Below, in pieces: positions 1 to 5,285 of a stretch of 5,285 nt of DNA. The stretch covers positions 1-5,285 of the forward strand of contig JBAXKG010000116.1 of assembly GCA_037137455.1 (NCBI GenBank). Reading direction: 5' to 3'. The first letter of the stretch is position 1; each line of letters begins with the position of its first letter. Source of the DNA: CAIVAT01 sp037137455 (GTDB lineage Bacteria > Bacteroidota > Bacteroidia > Bacteroidales > FEN-979). Both the position numbers and the translations under genes were made by a program. The notes below the pieces were generated by a model, which saw only the letters and a list, made by a program, of their open reading frames with translations, was not told the DNA's origin and ran no database searches.

Positions 1-616
1 TTTTTTCCAACCTTTGTTTGATTCCCCTGATAATCTTAAGCGGAGTATCGGTTATAACCATGTTATAAACCCAGTCTGGTACGCTTCCGGCCGGATCAAC
101 ATAGCCTTCGAGAATCACACGAACCTCATCCTTGCCGGTTGGTTCAATGATCCAGCGTTGCCAATAGTTTTTTATGCGTACCAGTCCATGACGTTCGGGA
201 ATCACCCCTGAAAGTGGAACGGCGTATACCGTGCGGATTCCCGTTAAAGGGTCGGTGGTGATCTTTGCCTCCACACACAGGTCGCGGTCGGTTATGGGCC
301 ATGGCGCCTTGTAAACGAGGTAATATTGTGATAGTTTTTCCTTTTCATAATAAAGGACCTTGATCTCGCGCAGGTTTTTATCCCACCAGTCAAGATTTTT
401 GACATTACCTATCAGGTTGAAAACTTTTTCAACAGGCGCCTTTATGTTGGTAACCCCTTTGAATGATTTCAGCGAATTCCCGTCAGCTTTGCGTGTATAT
501 ATTTTTATGCCCTCTTTTTCCTTGATAAACTGCCACGGTTGGGCAATCGTCGTACCGGAAAGTACCAGTAAAAAAATGAACTGTAAAATGAAGGATTGTC
601 GAATGGAACTCGCCAA
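1..616 (-). CDS. Secreted START-domain lipid-binding protein (3' end beyond window)
   Basis: The minus-strand frame is open for 205 residues from a TTG at 616-614 to the left edge, where it is cut. Residues 1-25 look like a Sec signal peptide: Arg6, a hydrophobic core FIFLLVL, then TIA before Gln26, with no lipobox Cys, so a periplasmic soluble product is likely. From about residue 28 to 205 the protein resembles the START/Bet v1-like lipid-transfer fold: an N-terminal WQFIKEKEGIKIYTR strand pair, the helix APVEKVFNLIGN, the DWWDKN segment, APWPITDRD (104-112), and DPAGSVPDWVYN (174-185), which matches the START C-terminal signature before the closing helix. In this family the cavity binds a hydrophobic ligand; the ligand here is unknown. 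No in-frame ATG occurs before residue 186, and none lies just upstream in any frame. Alternatives are ATT (604-602) or a GTG 18 codons upstream (670-668). TTG is preferred because it gives a compact signal peptide. Family call is fairly sure; the start is not. Confidence 0.82.
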   Translation of the reverse strand, partial: MASSIRQSFILQFIFLLVLSGTTIAQPWQFIKEKEGIKIYTRKADGNSLKSFKGVTNIKAPVEKVFNLIGNVKNLDWWDKNLREIKVLYYEKEKLSQYYLVYKAPWPITDRDLCVEAKITTDPLTGIRTVYAVPLSGVIPERHGLVRIKNYWQRWIIEPTGKDEVRVILEGYVDPAGSVPDWVYNMVITDTPLKIIRGIKQRLEK

Positions 617-689
617 ATTTTGAAATTTTCCGCAAAATAACGGTATTCCGGTCAAATTAAAAAACGACACGCTTCGGTTGCAGCTTATT

Positions 690-722
690 TTTGGTTCTGT
701 TTTACAGAGTTTTGTAATTTAG
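690..722 (+). promoter_or_regulatory. Candidate Bacteroidota-type promoter for the hybrid kinase
   Basis: The Bacteroidota primary sigma factor recognises TTTG near -33 and TAnnTTTG near -7. Here TTTG lies at 690-693 and TAATTTAG at 715-722, one mismatch from the -7 consensus, with a 21-base spacer that suits this promoter class. Transcription would begin around 725, leaving a leader of under 20 bases before the ATG at 742. The start has no Shine-Dalgarno match; the bases before it (GAAACA) are A-rich, as is usual in this phylum. These motifs are short and AT-rich, so a chance match is possible. Confidence 0.33.
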
Positions 723-741
723 GCCTCTGATTATTGAAACA

Positions 742-2961
742 ATGGGCAAAACTCCCTTAATCATTCATGTGCTGCGGGTATTAATTGCATTATTACTTGT
801 GGTGATGATCCTTTTCGGGGCTGCGATTTTCATGATCCAGGATCAATCAAAAAAGAATATTGTTGAGGCTGCTCAGGTACTGCGGGAAAAAAACAGACCG
901 ATTGAAATACTTGACATGTGCATACAGCAGATCTATAATGTTGATAACGATTTCAGGATGTATACCCTGTCGTTCAGTAAAGAGTCGTTCAACAACTACA
1001 AATATCAGCTAAAGGCAATGGACTCGATTACCACGGCGCTTCAAGCCAGTCTTTCTTCCGGCTCCGGAAAAAAAAATTCGATCTATTCACTTCAAACCGG
1101 GAATAAGGAAAAGGAGGTCATGCAGGCAAGCCTGGGAAAACTGAAAAGGACGGCAGATTCCCTGTTAAGTACAGCAAATTCACTTCAATTACTCAACGAA
1201 AGTGGTCTCAAACCCGATCTTGCGGTAATAAAACAATATGATCCAGACCTCACCTTCATTCCCATTTCCATTTCCATTGATACAGTAAAGGTTACCACTG
1301 AAGAGACCACAAAGAAAAAAAAGGGATTCTTCAGTAAGGTTAAATCCTTTTTTAAAGGTGAAACACAAACGACCAAGGTTAACAAGAAGTTGACTATTAA
1401 AACAGGAGTGCAAACCAGCGCTACCGGCGCCCCCCGACCGCTAACCATGGCCGAGGTTGGCATGGAAGTGGCGCGCCAGACAAACCAATATTATGAGAAC
1501 CAGCTAAAACAACAGTACCAGCTCAATCAAGAACTCAAGGAAAAAGAAAAAGCGCTTATTGTGCTTAATTCAAGATTAATGAGCAACATTTCCGGTATTT
1601 TCAGGGAACTTAAGCGCGATAACCTGGTCCGCGATGAAAAGATCCATAACCTGGCGGTGGTGAATATTTTAAAATATTCGCGTATCATAGAACTTTGTGT
1701 TTTTGGAAGCGTGGCTCTTGCATTACTTTTTACTTTTCTGATAGCTCTTACTATCAGAAAGATTATCAAATATCAGAAAAGAATAATTGCCGCGAGAAAT
1801 AAAGCCGAGGATGAGGCCGCTGAAAAAAGTAAATTCCTGGCCTTCATGAGCCATGAACTGAGGACTCCCCTCACTTCGATAGTCGGATTTACCGAACAAT
1901 TGAAGGACTCCAACCTTGACCCTGATCAAAAGAAATATCTCGAGGCAATGAGTGGTTCCTCTGATATCCTGCTCACAACGGTAAACGATATCCTTGATAT
2001 GTCTAAACTGGATTCGGGGAAATTCCGGTTTGTTAAATTTTCATTTCTCGTGAAGCCGGTTTTCGAACAGGTTCTGAACAGCCTCCGTCCGATGGCCGGG
2101 AAAAAAGATATGCAAATTGAGTTGATTTCCAAAATACCGGAAAACCATTGCTGTATCGGAGATGAGATGCGGTTGAAACAGGTAATCATTAACCTTGTGA
2201 ATAACTCAATAAAGTATTCAGAAAAGGGGACTATCACTGTTGCAATTTCGGCAGAAAATTCAAAGGGAAAGTCGAAATTGCAGGTCGATGTTGCAGATCA
2301 GGGAATAGGTATTGACGAGGACAAGCTGAATGATGTATTCAGCGAATTTTCGCAGGTACATGAACAGTCATCGAAAAAGTGGATTATTGGCACCGGACTC
2401 GGGCTACCGATCTGTAAAAAGATCGTTGAACAACAGGGTGGTAAAATATGGGTGACCAGCAAAAAAGATGAAGGCTCAACATTTTCTTTTGTCATACCCT
2501 ATCAAGCCTTCACTGGTAAATCTGAAGAACCTGAACCTGCAGAGACCGTGTTTGATTACACTATTTTTAAAGATAAAAACATTCTGGTTGTCGATGACAC
2601 TGAAATTAATCTTGTCCTTCTCGATTCAATATTCAGAAAATGGGGAGTCGTTGTTGACAAGGCCAGGAACGGAGTCGAAGCATTTCAGCGGTTTAAATCG
2701 AAGGAATATCATCTCGTGCTCAGCGATGTATATATGCCGGAGATGGACGGCCTTGAACTTACGCGTCAGATCAGGCGCGCCAATCGTCCGGCGAATAAAA
2801 ATGTTCCGGTCATTATACTTTCGGCAAACATGATACAGGATGAGATTGAAAAGCTAAAACTGGCGGGTGTTACCGATTACCTCCCGAAGCCGTTCATGGC
2901 TACAGACCTGTACAAGATCGTGTACAAGCAACTGAAACACGTTGGCGATGGAACCCATTAG
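742..2961 (+). CDS. Membrane-bound hybrid sensor histidine kinase/response regulator
   Basis: This complete 739-residue protein should autophosphorylate on His and pass the phosphate to its own receiver. Transmembrane helices are at about 9-31 and 315-338, enclosing a roughly 280-residue extracytoplasmic sensor region with no recognised fold. That region is mostly helical, with a Lys-rich segment at 189-206 and a coiled-coil-like stretch at 245-300. A short charged helix (339-364), without a clear HAMP, leads into HisKA: the H-box FLAFMSHELRTPLTSI carries His371. HATPase_c follows, with the N-box NLVNNS (Asn484, Asn488), G1 DQGIGI (519-524), F-box VFSEFSQ and G2 GTGLGL (550-555). The receiver (about 612-735) has Asp618/Asp619, phosphoacceptor Asp662, Ser694, Tyr713 and Lys716, so every catalytic position is present. 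There is no HPt or DNA-binding output domain and no adjacent regulator gene, so the downstream target must be encoded elsewhere. The layout is RcsC/BarA-like. The signal sensed cannot be deduced. Confidence 0.96.
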   Translation: MGKTPLIIHVLRVLIALLLVVMILFGAAIFMIQDQSKKNIVEAAQVLREKNRPIEILDMCIQQIYNVDNDFRMYTLSFSKESFNNYKYQLKAMDSITTALQASLSSGSGKKNSIYSLQTGNKEKEVMQASLGKLKRTADSLLSTANSLQLLNESGLKPDLAVIKQYDPDLTFIPISISIDTVKVTTEETTKKKKGFFSKVKSFFKGETQTTKVNKKLTIKTGVQTSATGAPRPLTMAEVGMEVARQTNQYYENQLKQQYQLNQELKEKEKALIVLNSRLMSNISGIFRELKRDNLVRDEKIHNLAVVNILKYSRIIELCVFGSVALALLFTFLIALTIRKIIKYQKRIIAARNKAEDEAAEKSKFLAFMSHELRTPLTSIVGFTEQLKDSNLDPDQKKYLEAMSGSSDILLTTVNDILDMSKLDSGKFRFVKFSFLVKPVFEQVLNSLRPMAGKKDMQIELISKIPENHCCIGDEMRLKQVIINLVNNSIKYSEKGTITVAISAENSKGKSKLQVDVADQGIGIDEDKLNDVFSEFSQVHEQSSKKWIIGTGLGLPICKKIVEQQGGKIWVTSKKDEGSTFSFVIPYQAFTGKSEEPEPAETVFDYTIFKDKNILVVDDTEINLVLLDSIFRKWGVVVDKARNGVEAFQRFKSKEYHLVLSDVYMPEMDGLELTRQIRRANRPANKNVPVIILSANMIQDEIEKLKLAGVTDYLPKPFMATDLYKIVYKQLKHVGDGTH

Positions 2962-3000
2962 GTTTAAAATTCAAGGAAACAGCAATTACATGAAATGACC

Positions 3001-3026
3001 TCCGTTAATCCTAAAAAATCAACGGA
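3001..3026. terminator. Imperfect hairpin at convergent gene ends, possible terminator
   Basis: TCCGTT at 3001-3006 is complementary to AACGGA at 3021-3026. After one A/C mismatch two further pairs form, leaving a loop of about 8 bases. It lies 39 bases after the kinase stop and contains the stop codon of the converging membrane-protein gene in its loop. Neither strand has a U-run directly after the stem, and the A/T tract lies inside the loop, so it is not a canonical intrinsic terminator. A role in ending either transcript is inferred only from position. Confidence 0.25.
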
Positions 3027-4246
3027 AATATAAAAATCACCACGATGCTGTAAATGAAATAGACCGGCAGATACCGGTTGATGGTCTTTTCCACGCGGTC
3101 AAGCGGTTTTCCCCTGAAACCTGCAATGAAAAGATCAGGCAAAACAAGCAACAGGTTGACCAGTATCAAAATGTTGGAAACCAATACAACGGTCCGGTTT
3201 GGGGTAAATCCTTCCGACAGCCTGGTAATGATAGCGGCAAGGGCAAACAGATCGATCAGCAAGGTGACCACAGCCAAAAGGAACAGCAGGATGACGTTCA
3301 GTTTGCGGACATCTGATTTATCCAGTTCGGAAAGGGAGAAGACAATAATGGCCATTACACCCAGCAGCAGGATATTGAAAACCAACAGGAATTCACGGTT
3401 TTGCGACAGGCTGATCCCGGAGACGGAGATTGCCACAAGGTAAATAACGGCCGAAAGGAGAACCAGCGGGGTAAAGACCCTTGCAATTACCGGTGCGATC
3501 CTGTCGGTAATACCCGGGTACAGGTCAATAAGCCAGGCGGCGATCACCGGTAAAACAGCCGCGCCCATTATCCCCACATTTTCCATGTAGAGCTCGCCGA
3601 TTTTCATCCCGATTATTTCAAACAGTCCGATGGTTACGCCCGACAACATCGCTCCGGCTATGGCCATTAATCCGGTCATGACAACCAGTTCGCCGCAATA
3701 GCGGATGAATCCGGAGACTTTGGCGGTGTTTCTGAAGTCGAGGGAAACAAAGGCCAGGGCGAAAATGAATGCCATAAAGAGCGGGGTATGAATAAATGCC
3801 AGTTTGGTGGTATCGCTCAGTTTTTCCGGTAACAGATTCATAAAGATGGCAAGTGCTATTGCGGGAAGGGCAAGAAGCAGGATATTCTTCCAGCCTGTGA
3901 TCCTGTTTTTGATAATGAACCAGGTTGTAAGCCCGGCAAAGATGAGGATGCAAAGGTTACGGATGTAAAAATCCTCAGGGTTCATGCTATTTATGACGAG
4001 GGGCAATCTCGTCAGCAAGGCTGTAATGATGGAAATGACAGCTATCATTATCAAACCGTTTTTTAGCGCCGGGTGCTGCCGGATATGCTCCGTACCTTTC
4101 AGTCTGATCTTCCAGAATTTTACGAGGTCTGTGTCAATCCCGCGGCTGGCTTCATCGAAATCACGTATAAAGGCGGTTTTATCCTTCCTGAACAGGATTT
4201 CGAGCATTTCGGGGCTGCCGATGTTTTGAATGATTTGTTCTTTCAT
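3011..4246 (-). CDS. Polytopic membrane protein, DUF4153-like
   Basis: This complete 411-residue integral membrane protein starts at ATG 4246-4244 and stops at TAG 3013-3011. Residues 1-60 are soluble and charged, probably cytoplasmic. About eleven hydrophobic helices follow, near 62-80, 95-112, 120-139, 149-170, 184-206, 223-241, 257-276, 286-304, 316-340, 352-372 and 391-411. The segment ITRLSEGFTPNR (340-351), just before a late helix, and the overall helix pattern recall DUF4153 membrane proteins of Bacteroidota; this is recognition from memory rather than a search. The biochemical function of that family is not established, and no catalytic or transport motif stands out. There is no convincing Shine-Dalgarno before the ATG, and the alternative initiation sites downstream would remove the soluble N-terminus. 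It converges on the kinase gene and is separated from the next minus-strand gene upstream by remnant and repeat DNA, so it probably has its own promoter. That it encodes a real membrane protein is near certain; the family name is moderately sure. Confidence 0.88.
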   Translation of the reverse strand: MKEQIIQNIGSPEMLEILFRKDKTAFIRDFDEASRGIDTDLVKFWKIRLKGTEHIRQHPALKNGLIMIAVISIITALLTRLPLVINSMNPEDFYIRNLCILIFAGLTTWFIIKNRITGWKNILLLALPAIALAIFMNLLPEKLSDTTKLAFIHTPLFMAFIFALAFVSLDFRNTAKVSGFIRYCGELVVMTGLMAIAGAMLSGVTIGLFEIIGMKIGELYMENVGIMGAAVLPVIAAWLIDLYPGITDRIAPVIARVFTPLVLLSAVIYLVAISVSGISLSQNREFLLVFNILLLGVMAIIVFSLSELDKSDVRKLNVILLFLLAVVTLLIDLFALAAIITRLSEGFTPNRTVVLVSNILILVNLLLVLPDLFIAGFRGKPLDRVEKTINRYLPVYFIYSIVVIFIFPLIF

Positions 4247-4309
4247 GGTACTCAGTGCTGATCTGTCATTTTTCTATATAAACGCACTGTATGCCATATA
4301 ATTGTGAGG

Positions 4310-4324
4310 GAACGTGTCCCGTTC
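4310..4324. repeat. Short inverted repeat overlapping the tandem repeat
   Basis: GAACG at 4310-4314 and CGTTC at 4320-4324 form a five-base-pair stem around a five-base loop. An alternative pairing, GGGA (4308-4311) with TCCC (4317-4320), uses the same bases. The right arm lies inside the first tandem-repeat unit. It could be a small operator-like dyad, but the arms are short enough to arise by chance. Confidence 0.3.
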
Positions 4325-4344
4325 TGTTCATCCCGTTCTGTTCA
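4317..4344. repeat. Perfect tandem duplication of a 14-bp unit
   Basis: The unit TCCCGTTCTGTTCA occurs twice with no mismatch and no spacer (4317-4330 and 4331-4344). The core GTTCTGT appears a third time at 4356-4362, so core starts are 14 and 21 bases apart. On the minus strand the unit reads TGAACAGAACGGGA and lies 71-98 bases upstream of the membrane-protein start. It could be a duplicated regulator site or a simple replication-slippage product; the sequence alone does not decide. Confidence 0.85.
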
Positions 4345-4382
4345 ATGGTTATTGCGTTCTGTATTTCTCAATAAAATTAATA

Positions 4383-4580
4383 CTAATCCGGTAAGGATCT
4401 CTTTCTGTCAATCAGGTTATCAATGCGGACCCAGTAAATACAGGTATTGTAGTAATCGGGTTTGGTTCCGGTGATATAAAACAGGAATTTATGATCGGAA
4501 GTGACCCAGGCATTGTTAAGAATTGAAATGCTTGTTATGGAATACAAATGAGATAGTAGTTTTGACCCTATTGAATGCAA
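4383..4580 (-). pseudogene. Remnant of a PD40/TolB-like propeller gene (3' end only)
   Basis: A 65-codon minus-strand frame runs from a TTG at 4580 to a TAG at 4383. It has no ATG, and its first four codons overlap the end of the neighbouring gene in another frame, so an independent start is doubtful. From about residue 22 (4517) it reads like the last blade of a PD40 WD40-like propeller: NAWVTSDHKFLFYITG, then CIYWVRIDNLID. The intact neighbour upstream has the equivalent ITDDSLYLTYVSN and DIYWVGSGFID, sharing T-x-D, the L-x-Y pattern, the full IYWV and the ID after it. It ends shortly after that point, as stand-alone propellers of this type often do. The body of the gene is missing. The best explanation is the leftover tail of a paralogue, or the old C-terminus of the neighbour left behind when a new one was acquired. 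A short translated peptide is possible but less likely. Confidence 0.6.
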
Positions 4581-5285
4581 ATTTTTCTGACAATTATTTC
4601 ATCATCAAAAAGCAGTTTTAGAATATAGATCCCTTTCGGGTTGTTGGTCATATCCATACGAAAGGATTGTCTGAATGTATTGGTCCGGATCACCTCCCCT
4701 TGCAGATTGTATACTTCAGCTATTGCAGTTTCACCGGATAATGAATTAAAAGAAATATTGATCAGCCCACTGGTTGGATTGGGAAAGATTTTGATAGCGT
4801 CATTTTGCCCGTTTATCTGATCAATTGAAACGGGATTATTTACGATAATTTTCAAGTTTGTGAAAGCCGAGGCCCCGGCGGTATCGGTAGCTGTTACCTT
4901 GATATTCAATGTTTCAATGATCGGAGGGATGCCTGAAAAGGTGGCTGTGATGGAGTCGAATGATAACCAGGTGGGCAAAGGATTTCCATTGGTAAGTTTT
5001 GCCCCGTAGGTGAGGGTGTTGTTGCCGTCGTCATCGATAAAGGTGGTGTCGGGAATAGTATAGGTGAACGACTCGCCCTTTAAGACTGTCTGATTGGGGA
5101 TCAAATGAAAAACATACGGTACAAAATTGGTATATCTCAAACTGTCAATAAAACCGGACCCTACCCAATAAATATCATTGTTCGATACATAGGTCAAATA
5201 TAAACTATCATCGGTAATTTCTGCACCGCATTCATTGGTAGCGGTATTTATTTTATTTCCCAGGTTTTTCGGATTGGTCCATGTA
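4568..5285 (-). CDS. Secreted PD40 propeller / cadherin-like / T9SS-sorted protein, C-terminal part
   Basis: The frame is open from the right edge to TAG 4570-4568, giving 238 visible C-terminal residues; the start is outside the window. Visible residues 2-50 form a PD40/TolB-like propeller blade: WTNPKNLGNKINTATNECG, then a D-D-S-L-Y-L-T-Y strand and NNDIYWVGSGFIDSLR. Residues 63-149 look like a cadherin/dystroglycan-like Ig module, with NQTVLKGESFTYTIP, the acidic FIDDDGN turn, LPTWLSFD, TFSGIPP and VTATDTAGASAF. Residues 164-238 are a type A Por secretion (T9SS) sorting domain: IKIFPNPTSGLINISF, VYNLQGEVI, NPKGIYILKL and the basic end VRKICIQ. The protein should cross the outer membrane by T9SS, with the sorting domain removed and the rest released or anchored at the surface. 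The propeller may bind a partner or polymer; no catalytic residues are visible. A TTG at 5197 could be misread as a start, but the propeller blade clearly continues upstream of it. Confidence 0.9.
   Translation of the reverse strand, partial: TWTNPKNLGNKINTATNECGAEITDDSLYLTYVSNNDIYWVGSGFIDSLRYTNFVPYVFHLIPNQTVLKGESFTYTIPDTTFIDDDGNNTLTYGAKLTNGNPLPTWLSFDSITATFSGIPPIIETLNIKVTATDTAGASAFTNLKIIVNNPVSIDQINGQNDAIKIFPNPTSGLINISFNSLSGETAIAEVYNLQGEVIRTNTFRQSFRMDMTNNPKGIYILKLLFDDEIIVRKICIQ

Larger units (their letters stand above)
4247..4382. other. Non-coding region upstream of the membrane-protein gene
   Basis: With the remnant beside it, this forms a 321-base stretch (4247-4567) without an intact gene. 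It is AT-rich and carries no coding-like frame. It should contain the leader and promoter of the minus-strand membrane-protein gene, but no TTTG/TAnnTTTG pair at proper spacing is visible on that strand. The only structured element is the repeat cluster at 4308-4362, about 60-115 bases before the start codon. Confidence 0.5.

Noticed and set aside
360..623. Plus-strand open frames at 14-211 and 360-623
   Set aside because: They lie opposite the START gene, whose frame gives a signal peptide and family motifs; the plus-strand translations show no coherent domain.
601..670. TTATTTTG and TTAATTTG on the minus strand as -7 boxes for the START gene
   Set aside because: Each lacks the A of TAnnTTTG and neither has a TTTG at suitable upstream spacing; TTTG lies only 12 bases before the first.
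3618..3953. Second minus-strand frame inside the membrane-protein gene
   Set aside because: It is an out-of-frame reading rich in His, Arg and Cys, while the main frame gives regular membrane helices throughout.
4267..4303. TATATA-type boxes as a promoter for the membrane-protein gene
   Set aside because: The region is AT-rich, and no TTTG/TAnnTTTG pair with proper spacing could be found on the minus strand.
4578..4580. Translational coupling of the 65-codon frame to the T9SS gene through a start/stop overlap
   Set aside because: The supposed start is a TTG within the last codons of the upstream gene, and the first 20 residues do not resemble the propeller or a signal peptide; a remnant fits better.
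4568..5197. TTG at 5197 as the true start of the T9SS protein
   Set aside because: The propeller blade continues upstream in the same frame to the window edge, and the TTG falls inside one of its strands.

Overview
The window looks like a piece of a Bacteroidota chromosome, probably Bacteroidales or a relative. The strongest evidence is a type IX secretion (Por system) C-terminal sorting domain on a partial surface protein near the right edge. The absence of clear Shine-Dalgarno sequences before the starts, a hybrid two-component kinase and a START-domain protein of a type common in this phylum all agree with that. Base composition is moderate and no phage, transposase, CRISPR or RNA gene was seen.

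Layout: (1) 1-616, minus strand: a secreted START-type lipid-binding protein, cut by the left edge; it has no usable ATG and most likely starts at TTG. (2) 617-741: divergent intergenic region with a possible Bacteroidota-type promoter facing right. (3) 742-2961, plus strand: a complete 739-residue membrane hybrid histidine kinase with a large extracytoplasmic sensor region, HisKA, HATPase_c and a C-terminal receiver. (4) 2962-3010: short convergent gap with an imperfect hairpin that runs into the next gene's stop codon. (5) 3011-4246, minus strand: an 11-helix integral membrane protein resembling the DUF4153 family. (6) 4247-4382: non-coding, with a perfect 14-bp tandem duplication and a small inverted repeat. 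(7) 4383-4567: the decayed 3' end of a second PD40/TolB-like propeller gene. (8) 4568-5285, minus strand: the 3' end of a secreted protein made of PD40 propeller, cadherin/dystroglycan-like Ig module and T9SS type A sorting signal; its 5' part is outside the window.

The kinase and the START gene are transcribed away from each other and could share a control region, but nothing shows that they work together. The kinase has no adjacent response regulator or HPt gene, so its phosphorelay partner is elsewhere. The membrane protein and the secreted protein face the same way but are separated by more than 300 bases of remnant and non-coding DNA, so an operon is unlikely. The most unusual point is the orphan propeller tail directly after the T9SS gene, which suggests past duplication or replacement of the C-terminal part of a surface protein. 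I see no convincing evidence for a wholly new multi-gene system in this window.
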